From NCBI RefSeq assembly GCF_007995215.1, contig NZ_VCDK01000001.1, forward strand, positions 186,001-250,000: a stretch of 64,000 bases of DNA. The letters are read 5' to 3'. Every line of letters begins with the position of its first letter. Position 1 is the first letter of the stretch. The position numbers and the translations under genes are program-made. Positions 18,837-27,009 of the stretch are shown here, piece by piece. The DNA is from Shimia ponticola (GTDB lineage Bacteria; Pseudomonadota; Alphaproteobacteria; Rhodobacterales; Rhodobacteraceae). The notes under the pieces were generated by a model. That model saw only the letters and a program-made list of their open reading frames with translations. It did no database searches and was not told the DNA's origin.

Positions 18837-19582
18837 TCGAAGACGCCGACGATCCGCAAGTTCGCGTTAGGCACGTCTTGTGGACCGGCGGTTGGGATTC
18901 GACATTCATGGTGCTGATGGCCCTGCAGGACGGGGCCATTGTGCAACCTCACTACATCGTCAGTGATAAGCGGGCGAGCCTCGGTCACGAACGCGCGGCA
19001 ATGGACGCCATCCGCAACGAGATCGCCCGCTGTCTTGGGGCGTCCGTCGCGCAACGGCTTTTGGCCACGATTGAAACTCCTCTCGATGACATCGTCGTGG
19101 CGCAGGACATCAAGGACAGTTTTGTCGAACTCGCGGAACGCGGGACATTCGGATCGCAGTACCCGTGGTTGGTGGCTTATGCGCGAAGCTTGCACGACAC
19201 GGTGATTGAGATCGGGATCGAGGCGCCCCATGGCCGCGAAACGCTGATTTGCCGCACCGTCGGAGAGGCGATGGCAGCGCAAAAGGCACATATTCCGGCA
19301 GGTCCATTTGCGGACGGGACTGGCGCCGCAGTGTTTTCGATTTTCGACTTTCCGATCCGGGCGCTCGACAAGCATGATGCGCGTCGTATTGCAGCGGAAC
19401 GTGGCTGGACGAGTATCATGAACCGTACCCATTTTTGCCATCGGCCCCGGCGGTCAGGAGAACCCTGCGGGCGGTGCGGTGCCTGTGTTGGTACCACCAA
19501 CGAAGGGATGGGATATCGCATACCGCGTCGCGTCCGCCTACAAAATTGGCTAAGAAGCATTTCCCGGCGGGGAGTTGCCTAG
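18833..19582 (+). CDS. QueC-like PP-loop protein, first of a tandem pair
   Basis: A 249-residue protein with an ATP-pyrophosphatase PP-loop, Thr-Gly-Gly-Trp-Asp-Ser-Thr at residues 18-24, where typical members have Ser-Gly-Gly-x-Asp-Ser. Near the C-terminus Cys202-x9-Cys212-x2-Cys215-x2-Cys218 matches the zinc-site spacing pattern of 7-cyano-7-deazaguanine synthase (QueC). A middle region (Gly-Ser-Gln-Tyr-x-Trp-Leu) is shared with the paralogue at 19657. The product presumably adenylates a carboxylate or amide using ATP; the substrate is unknown. The GTG overlaps the rpoD stop. The basic C-terminal tail (Arg-Arg-Val-Arg-Leu) may bind nucleic acid or membrane. Not a canonical queC, on the evidence of its divergence. 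Confidence 0.75.
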   Translation: MIEDADDPQVRVRHVLWTGGWDSTFMVLMALQDGAIVQPHYIVSDKRASLGHERAAMDAIRNEIARCLGASVAQRLLATIETPLDDIVVAQDIKDSFVELAERGTFGSQYPWLVAYARSLHDTVIEIGIEAPHGRETLICRTVGEAMAAQKAHIPAGPFADGTGAAVFSIFDFPIRALDKHDARRIAAERGWTSIMNRTHFCHRPRRSGEPCGRCGACVGTTNEGMGYRIPRRVRLQNWLRSISRRGVA

Positions 19583-19656
19583 CGAAAGGGGGCGGGTGTT
19601 TGCATTGCTTGATGAACGCAATAGGGCTGGTGCATTAAATCAGACCGCCAAACACG

Positions 19657-20418
19657 ATGAAGAATTCCAACCAAATCCTTTCCGAGAACCGAAACAACAA
19701 GGTTCGCCATATTCTGTGGACTGGGGGTTGGGATTCGACCTTTGCGGTAGTTGACGCACTTGTTCGCGGTGATGTGGTGCAGCCCTATTACGTGACGGAC
19801 CCGCACCGACAGAGCCGTCCTTACGAATTGGCAGCAATCGACGCGATCACCAGAAATTTAGACAAGGTTTTGGGAGCCGGCACACGTGACCGACTCCGCG
19901 GCATGATCTTTTTTGCGCTTGCAGACATCAGTCCGGATCCCTCAGTTGCCCTCAAATTGGAGCAAATTCGCGAAACGACGCCACTCGGATCTCAATATGA
20001 CTGGCTGATGCCGCTGGCCCATCACATGAAGGACCGTACACTCGAGCTTTCAATCGAAGGTCGGTCGGCCGATGTCACTTCGACGGCATATTTGTTGCGA
20101 AAGGATCTGACGCAGGAAGGATATGGTGGGCGCCTTAAGCCGCAGATATCACGTCCCGAGTTCAGCGTTTATCGACCTGTCTACTTCCCGGTTATCCACC
20201 TGACCAAGCGTGACATGCAACGGATAGCGTCGGATGAGGGGTGGCTTCGCTTGATGAAAAAGACCCACTTTTGTCACCGACCTCGCAAATCGTCGGCACC
20301 TTGCGGCAAATGCAACCCCTGCCGCATTGCTTGGCAGCAAGGAATGGGCTTTCGTTTTCCGTTAAAGATGAGGGTAAAGCTGGCGGCGAAGGATTTTCTT
20401 CAGCGCCGCGCGCATTAG
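19657..20418 (+). CDS. QueC-like PP-loop protein, second of a tandem pair
   Basis: A 253-residue paralogue of the preceding gene. The PP-loop Thr-Gly-Gly-Trp-Asp-Ser-Thr is at 22-28 and the C-terminal Cys206-x9-Cys216-x2-Cys219-x2-Cys222 is preceded by the shared Lys-Thr-His-Phe-Cys-His-Arg-Pro-Arg. The two proteins also share Arg-His-x-Leu-Trp at the first strand, Val-Val-Gln-Pro-x-Tyr and a late Gly-Met-Gly-aromatic-Arg motif. It differs in the middle third, so the substrate may differ. It follows its partner by 74 bp and reads as slightly more AT-rich than rpoD. Function unassigned; ATP-dependent activation chemistry is inferred from the fold. Confidence 0.72.
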   Translation: MKNSNQILSENRNNKVRHILWTGGWDSTFAVVDALVRGDVVQPYYVTDPHRQSRPYELAAIDAITRNLDKVLGAGTRDRLRGMIFFALADISPDPSVALKLEQIRETTPLGSQYDWLMPLAHHMKDRTLELSIEGRSADVTSTAYLLRKDLTQEGYGGRLKPQISRPEFSVYRPVYFPVIHLTKRDMQRIASDEGWLRLMKKTHFCHRPRKSSAPCGKCNPCRIAWQQGMGFRFPLKMRVKLAAKDFLQRRAH

Positions 20419-20431
20419 GGGAGACGAAATC

Positions 20432-20710
20432 ATGTTCAGCAAGCTGTCAAAGATGCTTGGAAAGGGTTCAGCCGAGACGCAGCCCAAGGAAGACATCGTC
20501 GAGTACGAAGGTTTCCGTATCATCGCGGCACCCATTTCCGAAGGAAACGGTTACCGCGTCGCCGCCCGGATCGAAAAGACGATCAACGGCACCGTCAAAA
20601 CACATCAATTGATCAGAGCCGATGTCATCTCAACGCTCGAAGACGCTGAGACGGCATCGGTTTTGAAAGCCAAGCAGATCATTGATCAGCAAGGCGATCA
20701 GATCTTTTGA
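20432..20710 (+). CDS. HlyU-family protein
   Basis: A 92-residue protein that I match to the HlyU family from its pattern: a short basic start, Glu-Tyr-Glu-Gly-Phe-Arg-Ile, then Gly-Tyr-Arg-Val-Ala-Ala-Arg-Ile, His-Gln-Leu-Ile-Arg-Ala-Asp and a closing Ile-Ile-Asp-Gln-Gln-Gly-Asp. In Vibrio the HlyU name refers to an ArsR-type activator, but this alphaproteobacterial family is a different small protein whose role is not established. GGGGAGA lies before the ATG. It follows the PP-loop pair closely on the same strand and may share their transcript. Confidence 0.7.
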   Translation: MFSKLSKMLGKGSAETQPKEDIVEYEGFRIIAAPISEGNGYRVAARIEKTINGTVKTHQLIRADVISTLEDAETASVLKAKQIIDQQGDQIF

Positions 20711-20723
20711 CGACCACCTACGC

Positions 20724-20906
20724 CTAGGTGCGATTGGCCTGATTGGGATCGTCGGTCGTGCCCGGTTGGCCGTCATTTGACTTGGCCTTCTCTTCGGCTT
20801 CTGGGTTTCGTGCCGATTTCGCCGGCAAACCCGTCCGGTTGGCTTGATTTGGGTCGGATGTCGTACCGCTCAGCGATGAGCTGCCCGAGTTTGATGCATG
20901 TGTCAT
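20724..20906 (-). CDS. Small disordered protein with an eight-residue repeat
   Basis: A 60-residue product, rich in Ser, Asn, Thr, Gly and charged residues, with no hydrophobic core. Asp-Pro-Asn-Gln-Ala-Asn-Arg-Thr occurs twice, at residues 18-25 and 53-60, each preceded by Thr-Thr-Ser/Asp. A GGAGA lies 7 bp before the ATG, supporting translation. It is convergent with the HlyU-family gene and downstream of the SDR gene. The function is unknown; the repeat and composition suggest an unstructured peptide. It could still be a chance reading frame. Confidence 0.5.
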   Translation of the reverse strand: MTHASNSGSSSLSGTTSDPNQANRTGLPAKSARNPEAEEKAKSNDGQPGTTDDPNQANRT

Positions 20907-20921
20907 GGGGGTTCTCCGGTA

Positions 20922-21596
20922 TCAGTTTGTGGGCATAATGAAGACTTCGTTCACGGATGCGCGCGGGTCAGCGGAAAGCGCGAAGATGACGGCATCAGCA
21001 ATGTCTTCTGGTTTGAGTTTGTCGGGCTTTTCACTGTCGAAGAACGGCGTATCGACCATGCCCGGTGCGATGACGGTGCAGCGGCCGCCCCATTCGCGCA
21101 TTTCGTCAGCGAGGTTGCCGCCATATCCATGCACAAACCATTTCGATGCACCGTATACAGACCCCGGAATGTGCCTGCGCCCCGCCGCGGATCCGGTCAT
21201 CAAAAGATGCCCTTTTGCCTTTTTGAGGTAGGGCATTGCGGCCTTGGCTGTCCAAAGAACGCCCATCACATTGATGCGGATCATCTGCTCCCACTCTGCG
21301 GGGTCGCCCTTGTCCGTGCCCGCAGCCGACAGTCCCGTGCCCGCGTTTGCGAAGGCCGCATCTACCGAGCCAAACCGCTCGGAGAGAGCCGACAGCGCCT
21401 GTTCCTGAACTGAGAACTCCATTGCATCGCCAGGAAGCGCCATCGCGGCCTCGCCCAGTTCGTCCTTCAATGTGGCCAATTTGTCCTCGGAGCGGGCCAT
21501 AAGCCCGACGTTCCAGCCCGCGCCAACGGCAGCGCGTGCTGTCGCTGCGCCGATGCCGCTGGATGCTCCTGTGATGAATAGGGTTTTGTTGCTCAT
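20922..21596 (-). CDS. SDR-family oxidoreductase
   Basis: A 224-residue short-chain dehydrogenase. The cofactor motif Thr-Gly-Ala-Ser-Ser-Gly-Ile-Gly is at residues 9-16, Asn-Ala-Gly near 85-87, and the catalytic Ser with Tyr-Gly-Ala-Ser-Lys (Tyr-x3-Lys) around 137-153. The family uses NAD(P)H on alcohols, ketones or sugars; no substrate clue is present. It reads towards the small repeat protein and is separated by about 60 bp from the GH16 gene upstream on the same strand. Confidence 0.88.
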   Translation of the reverse strand: MSNKTLFITGASSGIGAATARAAVGAGWNVGLMARSEDKLATLKDELGEAAMALPGDAMEFSVQEQALSALSERFGSVDAAFANAGTGLSAAGTDKGDPAEWEQMIRINVMGVLWTAKAAMPYLKKAKGHLLMTGSAAGRRHIPGSVYGASKWFVHGYGGNLADEMREWGGRCTVIAPGMVDTPFFDSEKPDKLKPEDIADAVIFALSADPRASVNEVFIMPTN

Positions 21597-21658
21597 GTGT
21601 GCGCCTCCTTGGTGTCGGAGGGCTAACGCTTCGCGGACGAAACGGTTGCATAGAGCAT

Positions 21659-22381
21659 CTAACTATCGGGACCGGTAGGCGCGCTGCCGGTTTGTGCCGA
21701 GAGTCTTTGCACGATGGCGAAGGTGGATTTGTGCGGATCAGCAAGCCCAGCCCAAGGCTCTAACTCCGGTGCAACGGCCCAAACGTTTGCAAACACCATT
21801 TGCGGCGTCTGCGGAATATCTTCGGTGGTGCGATAAGCGAGGCGACCGTTGATATACCACTCAATGAATTCCGCCTGCCAATGGATCGCGTAGGTGTTCG
21901 GTCCCTCAGCGGCGTCAAAGCCGAGCTGGATTTTCTTGTTCCTCAACACGCCGTCCTTGAACCAAGCGACCTGTGCGGTTGTTGTGTCATGGCCAAAGAA
22001 CTCCCAATCGATTTCGTCATGTTGGGTGCCATAGTGTGGGCCTGTGTACAAAAAGAAGCCTGTGATCACGCCGCTGCCGCGCGCAGCTGTCAGCGTGGCT
22101 TCGTACCAGCCGAAATGAGACGGCTCCGCGCGTCGCACAGACGCACCGGCAAAGCAATTGGCGCCGTGATGCGGATGGAGCGACAGCTTGAGACCGTTTG
22201 CCAGTCCAACATTACCAGATCGCCAATCCGTATCGAACATTGGATGGGCAAAGTCGTAATGCGCGATGTGCCAGTTTTGCGGGTCAATTTGGTTGAATTC
22301 GTCTTCGAAACCGCCGCCCATCACATGAAATCCGATCAGAGTGCAAAGCGTTGCACAGGCTGCCATGCCAACTTTTTGCAT
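21659..22381 (-). CDS. Secreted glycoside hydrolase family 16 (ExoK-like beta-glucanase)
   Basis: A 240-residue protein with a probable signal peptide (hydrophobic Ala-Ala-Cys-Ala-Thr-Leu-Cys-Thr-Leu-Ile-Gly stretch). The GH16 catalytic motif is Glu-Ile-Asp-Trp-Glu within His-Asp-Glu-Ile-Asp-Trp-Glu-Phe-Phe-Gly; the first Glu is the nucleophile and the second the acid/base. The aromatic Trp-Tyr-Ile-Asn-Gly strand follows, as usual. The sequence resembles ExoK-type endo-1,3-1,4-beta-glycanases that trim exopolysaccharide. The ATG at 22381 is preferred, though its ribosome site is poor. The divergent promoter region holds a perfect 14-bp palindrome. Confidence 0.85.
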   Translation of the reverse strand: MQKVGMAACATLCTLIGFHVMGGGFEDEFNQIDPQNWHIAHYDFAHPMFDTDWRSGNVGLANGLKLSLHPHHGANCFAGASVRRAEPSHFGWYEATLTAARGSGVITGFFLYTGPHYGTQHDEIDWEFFGHDTTTAQVAWFKDGVLRNKKIQLGFDAAEGPNTYAIHWQAEFIEWYINGRLAYRTTEDIPQTPQMVFANVWAVAPELEPWAGLADPHKSTFAIVQRLSAQTGSAPTGPDS

Positions 22382-22474
22382 CCTGGCCCCCACCAAATGC
22401 TGTGTCAGGGCAAGAAAAGAAGGAAATCTCCAAATTTATAAGAACTTTTGGAAAACTTGGTTAAAAGCCATCAC

Positions 22475-22488
22475 ATCTGTGCACAGAT
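22475..22488. promoter_or_regulatory. Perfect 14-bp palindrome in the GH16 promoter region
   Basis: ATCTGTGCACAGAT is a perfect palindrome located 94 bp upstream of the GH16 start and 81 bp upstream of the divergent small exported protein. Dyad symmetry of this length in a divergent promoter region suggests an operator. The regulator is not identifiable from the motif. Confidence 0.45.
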
Positions 22489-22568
22489 CGCACACTGAAA
22501 CGTGCGCTGGTGAAGATTGGAACAAAGATCGCGCGGCCCCATTTATCCTGTGAGAAATGGAGACCGAC

Positions 22569-22820
22569 ATGAGACTGCTCGCAATTCTGACCGCAATTGT
22601 TCTGCCGCTGAGCGCATCCGCAACGCAGGCCCCGATTGATGTGATCGAGGCCGAGGCGCGAGCAGGGTTCACGCAAGTCGTCTCCGCGCCAAACCTGCCG
22701 TTGGTGCCTGCAGACCAAGCCACCGCCTGTGCGATGTCCGTCGATCCTTTGCCGGCTGTGCTGGTCTTGGCAGGGGCCACGACCGAGACCGCGCATCTGA
22801 CCTACTGCTTCCAAAACTGA
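22569..22820 (+). CDS. Small exported protein of unknown function
   Basis: An 83-residue product. A signal peptide covers about residues 1-17 (Met-Arg-Leu-Leu-Ala-Ile-Leu ... Ser-Ala-Ser-Ala). The mature part has two Cys (Thr-Ala-Cys-Ala-Met near residue 57 and Thr-Tyr-Cys near 80) that could pair. GGAGA lies 5 bp before the ATG at 22569, which decides the start over an in-frame upstream ATG at 22557. It ends 4 bp before YjbQ, so the two are probably co-transcribed. I do not recognise the family. Confidence 0.65.
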   Translation: MRLLAILTAIVLPLSASATQAPIDVIEAEARAGFTQVVSAPNLPLVPADQATACAMSVDPLPAVLVLAGATTETAHLTYCFQN

Positions 22821-22824
22821 CCCT

Positions 22825-23247
22825 GTGCCTGCACAGGAGTTGTTAATCGACACCAATGGCCGGTCGCTGCTCGAATTTACCGATCAGGCGGCCGGTTTTG
22901 TGTCTGGGATGGGCGATGGCCTGCTGACGTGTTTCGTACGCCACACGTCCTGCTCGTTGTTGATCCAAGAAAACGCGGACCCTGACGTGCAGCGCGATTT
23001 GCTTGCTTGGTTGGCGCGTTTCGTTCCTGATGCCGATCATCCCAGCATGAGTTATTTGCGCCACCGTGCCGAAGGCCCAGACGACATGCCCGCGCATATC
23101 AAGGCGGCGCATTTGCCTGTGTCCCTCTCCATTCCTGTTCTCGGTGGTCGCCTTGCCTTGGGCACATGGCAGGGGATTTATCTGCTCGAACATCGTACAG
23201 CGCCGCACAGGCGGCGTGTTCTGCTGCAGTTTTTGGCCGACCGATAG
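22825..23247 (+). CDS. yjbQ: YjbQ-family (UPF0047) secondary thiamine-phosphate synthase-like enzyme
   Basis: A 140-residue protein of the YjbQ family. It has Phe-Val-Arg-His-Thr-Ser-Cys-Ser-Leu-Leu-Ile-Gln-Glu-Asn-Ala-Asp, the central Tyr-Leu-Arg-His-Arg-Ala-Glu-Gly-Pro-Asp-Asp-Met-Pro-Ala-His and a C-terminal Gly-Thr-Trp-Gln-Gly-Ile-Tyr-Leu. Members show weak thiamine phosphate synthase activity in some bacteria, but the physiological role is unsettled. The GTG at 22825 is used as the start; a shorter product is possible. Confidence 0.88.
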   Translation: MPAQELLIDTNGRSLLEFTDQAAGFVSGMGDGLLTCFVRHTSCSLLIQENADPDVQRDLLAWLARFVPDADHPSMSYLRHRAEGPDDMPAHIKAAHLPVSLSIPVLGGRLALGTWQGIYLLEHRTAPHRRRVLLQFLADR

Positions 23248-23391
23248 GTCCCCAGTTTCCCAACAAACCGCAAGATGACGTAGGTGCAATTGCCCTCTAC
23301 CCAAATCGTGGGGGTGGTCCTATAGTGCCTGTGGATAAAAAGGGGGCGAACCCCCAGAGACGTCCGAGAGGCAGAGACAAAGGAGGCCGCC

Positions 23392-23868
23392 ATGCGCTGC
23401 CCATTTTGCGGAAATGTGGACACACAGGTTAAAGACAGCCGTCCGGCAGAAGATCATGCAGCCATCCGGCGCAGACGTTTTTGCCCTGCGTGTGGGGGTC
23501 GTTTCACGACGTATGAACGGGTTCAGTTGCGCGACCTGACGGTGATCAAGTCGAACGGTCGGCGCGAGGATTTCGACCGGGACAAGCTTGAGCGTTCGAT
23601 CCGCATCGCGCTTCAAAAGCGCCCGCTTGAGCCTGAGCGCATTGATCAGATGATCAGCGGTCTTGTCCGGCGTCTGGAAAGCATGGGTGAAACCGACATT
23701 CCGTCGAAGACAATCGGTGAGATCGTGATGGAGGCTTTGGCCCGCATCGACACCGTGGCCTACGTTCGGTTTGCGAGTGTTTACAAAAACTTCCAAGCGG
23801 CCGATGACTTTGAAGAATTCGTCGAAGCGCTGCGTCCGGATGCCGATCCTGCCAAGGACGAAGAATAA
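23392..23868 (+). CDS. nrdR: Transcriptional repressor NrdR
   Basis: A 158-residue regulator of ribonucleotide reductase genes. The N-terminal zinc ribbon is Cys3-Pro-Phe-Cys6 with Cys31-Pro-Ala-Cys34. The ATP-cone follows, starting Val-Ile-Lys-Ser-Asn-Gly-Arg-Arg-Glu, and senses ATP/dATP. The C-terminal [11 protein letters not shown] is characteristic. Full length. It precedes ribD by 35 bp, the usual nrdR-ribD pairing in alphaproteobacteria. Confidence 0.96.
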   Translation: MRCPFCGNVDTQVKDSRPAEDHAAIRRRRFCPACGGRFTTYERVQLRDLTVIKSNGRREDFDRDKLERSIRIALQKRPLEPERIDQMISGLVRRLESMGETDIPSKTIGEIVMEALARIDTVAYVRFASVYKNFQAADDFEEFVEALRPDADPAKDEE

Positions 23869-23903
23869 CGCGCGATGCCGTGTTGGCCGATTGGTGACCT
23901 GAC

Positions 23904-25007
23904 ATGACCGATGCGGCTGATATCCGATACATGCGCCTGGCGCTGTCCCTTGGGCAGCGCGGCTCTGGGACCACTTGGCCCAACCCTGCGGTGGGCTGCG
24001 TGATTGTGCGTGACGGACGCATTGTCGGAAGAGGCTGGACCCAAACAGGCGGACGCCCGCATGCCGAGGTCGTCGCATTGACCCAAGCCGGTGAAGCTGC
24101 GCGTGGCGCGACCGCCTACGTCACACTTGAACCCTGTGCGCACCATGGAAAAACGCCGCCTTGTGCCGAGGCCCTTGTTGCGGCTGGCATCGCACGGGTG
24201 GTTGTGGCCACGGGTGACCCGGATGAACGCGTATCCGGCAAGGGTATCCAGATCCTGCAAGATGCCGGGATTTCGGTTGTGGCCGGCGTTTGCCACCAGG
24301 AGGCGGATCAAGCCCATGCTGGTTTTTTCAGTCGCGTCACACGTGGACGGCCTACCGTGACCTTAAAACTGGCCAACTCGTTTGACGGGCGCATTGCCAC
24401 TGCGACGGGCGACAGTCAGTGGATCACCGGTCCAAAGGCACGGCGCGCGGTTCATGCTGAACGGGCGCGCCATGATGCGGTGCTGGTGGGCGGAGGAACG
24501 GCGCGTGCGGATGATCCGGGGCTGACTGTGCGGGGGCTTGGCATTGACCATCAGCCGGTCCGCATCGTGGCATCGCGGCGCGTGGACATTCCGCTGACAG
24601 GGCAACTCGCCCGCACCGCGCAGGATGTACCGGTTTGGGTTTGCCATGGGACAGACGCCGATCCTGATCTTGTTGCAACTTGGGAGGGCCTCGGCGCGCA
24701 AATGATCCCAGTTCAGGTGACGGGGCGACAGTTGTCGGTGCCCGATTTGCTGAGCCAACTGGGGCAACGTGGCCTGACCTCGATCTATTGCGAAGGGGGC
24801 GGCGCGCTGGCCGCGTCATTGCTGGCAGCAGATTGCGTCGATCGGATGATTGGGTACACGGCGGGCGTGGTGCTCGGCGCAGAAGGCCAACCGTCACTTG
24901 GAGCCATGTGGATTGATGTTTTGGCCGAGGCCCCGCGCTTTGCCTTGGAGGACGTGCGGCAGATCGGGCCGGATGTAGAGCACGTCTGGCAGCGCATCAA
25001 AAAGTGA
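23904..25007 (+). CDS. ribD: Bifunctional riboflavin deaminase/reductase
   Basis: A 367-residue enzyme carrying out the second and third steps of riboflavin synthesis. The deaminase domain has the zinc motif His-Ala-Glu-Val and Pro-Cys-Ala-His-His-Gly-Lys-Thr-Pro-Pro-Cys (about residues 53-85). The reductase domain begins Val-Thr-Leu-Lys-Leu-Ala-Asn-Ser-Phe-Asp-Gly around 151 and keeps Glu-Gly-Gly-Gly-Ala-Leu near 299. Both domains look intact. The capsule gene kpsC ends 1 bp away on the opposite strand, so this operon is cut off here from ribE, 4.7 kb further on. Confidence 0.95.
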   Translation: MTDAADIRYMRLALSLGQRGSGTTWPNPAVGCVIVRDGRIVGRGWTQTGGRPHAEVVALTQAGEAARGATAYVTLEPCAHHGKTPPCAEALVAAGIARVVVATGDPDERVSGKGIQILQDAGISVVAGVCHQEADQAHAGFFSRVTRGRPTVTLKLANSFDGRIATATGDSQWITGPKARRAVHAERARHDAVLVGGGTARADDPGLTVRGLGIDHQPVRIVASRRVDIPLTGQLARTAQDVPVWVCHGTDADPDLVATWEGLGAQMIPVQVTGRQLSVPDLLSQLGQRGLTSIYCEGGGALAASLLAADCVDRMIGYTAGVVLGAEGQPSLGAMWIDVLAEAPRFALEDVRQIGPDVEHVWQRIKK

Positions 25008-27005
25008 TCAGCGCCACAGATGTGCCTGAGAGGCCAACACGCCTTGAGCCTTGGCTAATAGGCGCAGGGCAAGCCCTGACCTTGGGATGTGTCCGGACAA
25101 AAGACGGTCAACGACCACTTCGACAGGGGCGGCCTGTTTGGTGAGCGGGTCATAATATCTGGGATAGTCGATCAAGGCGGCATGGATGAGACCATCCAAT
25201 GTGGGGCGCGCCCGACGGCGTGCCGGAACGCGGCCAAGGTCTCGCGTCAGGCCCCAACCACAGTAGAACGGGGTTCCGAGGCACGTTGTTGGGATGCCGC
25301 GCAAGAGCGCTTCGAACCCGAGAAGCGACGTCATCGTCCAGACCTCTTGAACCTCTGACAAGAGCGCAATGGGGTCGGCATGGTCCGCGATGACATCTGC
25401 AAATCCATGGGCGTCTTCGGGCGACACCTGTCCGGGGCGCAGCCCTGCTTCGACATCCGGATGTGGTTTATAGATGATCAACGCGTCCGGATTGTGCTGC
25501 CGCGTTGTCTTCAATAGCGCTAGATTGGTGCTGATATCCGCGGTTCCCAAACGGATTGAGGCGTCGTCTTCGACTTGGCCGGGAACAAGGATTCTATGCC
25601 CTTCCGGCATGTCGCGCTGCGCGCCGCCGAGGTTGTATTTGGAAAGGCCCCCCTTGATCAGCCGTTCCTTCAAGGCAGCGGCTCGTTCAAGCGCGGCGTC
25701 GGGTAAGGTCGCTGCATCGGCGATGAGGTGTTCCAACCTGCTTTCGCGGGTCGGGTCGTAGTAGATGCCAAGATCATCGATGACCAAGGACAAGGGTGGC
25801 GTAAGGTCAGCGCCCAAGCCCTTGGACCGGAGAAACCCATCCTCAATGCGTGCCGCATCCGTATCGGGTGATGCTTTGCCCGCCCAGACCATGGTGGGGC
25901 GGTCGAGGGCGGTGGCACGATCACCCGCCTTGGCCGGATCATCGACAAAGACTGGGGCCTTTACTGAGCCAAAGAATTGCGTCAGCGGCCGTCTTTTCCA
26001 GAGACGCATGCCTGTCGCGACCCATCCATCGCAATCCTCACGCCAAGCGCGCGCCTGCGCGGCTAGGTTCGCGATGACATCTTCCAATTCGCAAAGGCGG
26101 TCGCGGTAGGGATCGTACCATGTAGGGTAAAGGATCATCGCCGCAGCAAAGAGTTGCGCGCGTGTCAGAGTCCGCGCGCGGCGCGGATGTGGATTTTCGT
26201 CATCCGTGAGGCCCCAACCGGCGTAGAAGGGTTGCCCGAACACGCGCGGTTTATGCCCCGCAAAAATCGCTTCAAAACCCAAGCCTGAGCTTACCGTGTA
26301 GACTCCTCTTGCACCTTCCAAGAGCCGCCATGGGCTAATCGGATCAGAGAAAAGCTGCACACGTTCGGACGTGTCAGCATCCGTGTAATACCCGCTACGA
26401 TGACCGGCAGAGGTCTCGGGATGTGTCTTGATCAGGATGCGGGCATCAGGGTGCTCAGTTTGGGCATGAACCAGCATTTCCTGAAACGTCCCGCGATCGG
26501 CGCCAGACGCTGTTACCGATGCATCGCCATGTGTTTGATCCACCACAACCACATAGCCCGGGGCAGGCGGTTCAAGATGCGGCGCAAAGGCGTTGTATTT
26601 CGACAGGTGCCAATATGTCATCGCCTCAATACCGTGCCGCGCCCGTCGCAACAGAGCGCTGTCGTCAAGTGGATGCGTCGCCAGAAGCGTTTCTATGTGC
26701 GATGGTTTTGACGGATCGAAATGCACGCCTTTACGGTCGATCAACAGACCGCAGGCCGGGTCGCCATTGCGCCCGGGATGGACCGAACGCAGAAGGGCAT
26801 CTTCGACCCGGATCACGGGGCTCCCAGTGGTTTCTGCAACACGCGTGCCGCGATGGGCCGTGGGCGAGTTGCCCCAAATGCCAATCGCCTGATTTTCCGA
26901 AGGTTTGCCTAGCCGGATATCAAATCCGGCCAGATCAAGGATACGGCGCACCCGGCGCTGGGTCAGGAAGCCGCCATTAAAGACAAACAGCGACTGCCGT
27001 TCCAC
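25008..27005 (-). CDS. kpsC: Capsule polysaccharide Kdo-transferase KpsC
   Basis: A 665-residue protein built as an internal duplication. Glu-Asp-x-Leu/Phe-Leu-Arg-Ser, Leu-Ser-Lys-Tyr-Asn, Lys-x-His-Pro and Phe-Tyr-x-Gly-Trp-Gly-Leu-Thr each occur once in the N-half and once in the C-half. KpsC proteins contain two retaining beta-Kdo transferase modules that build the poly-Kdo linker on lyso-phosphatidylglycerol, to which capsule chains are attached. It starts at a GTG 4 bp after the export gene and is the last gene of the three-gene minus-strand operon. Its end abuts ribD. Confidence 0.92.
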   Translation of the reverse strand: MERQSLFVFNGGFLTQRRVRRILDLAGFDIRLGKPSENQAIGIWGNSPTAHRGTRVAETTGSPVIRVEDALLRSVHPGRNGDPACGLLIDRKGVHFDPSKPSHIETLLATHPLDDSALLRRARHGIEAMTYWHLSKYNAFAPHLEPPAPGYVVVVDQTHGDASVTASGADRGTFQEMLVHAQTEHPDARILIKTHPETSAGHRSGYYTDADTSERVQLFSDPISPWRLLEGARGVYTVSSGLGFEAIFAGHKPRVFGQPFYAGWGLTDDENPHPRRARTLTRAQLFAAAMILYPTWYDPYRDRLCELEDVIANLAAQARAWREDCDGWVATGMRLWKRRPLTQFFGSVKAPVFVDDPAKAGDRATALDRPTMVWAGKASPDTDAARIEDGFLRSKGLGADLTPPLSLVIDDLGIYYDPTRESRLEHLIADAATLPDAALERAAALKERLIKGGLSKYNLGGAQRDMPEGHRILVPGQVEDDASIRLGTADISTNLALLKTTRQHNPDALIIYKPHPDVEAGLRPGQVSPEDAHGFADVIADHADPIALLSEVQEVWTMTSLLGFEALLRGIPTTCLGTPFYCGWGLTRDLGRVPARRRARPTLDGLIHAALIDYPRYYDPLTKQAAPVEVVVDRLLSGHIPRSGLALRLLAKAQGVLASQAHLWR

Positions 27006-27009
27006 GGGC

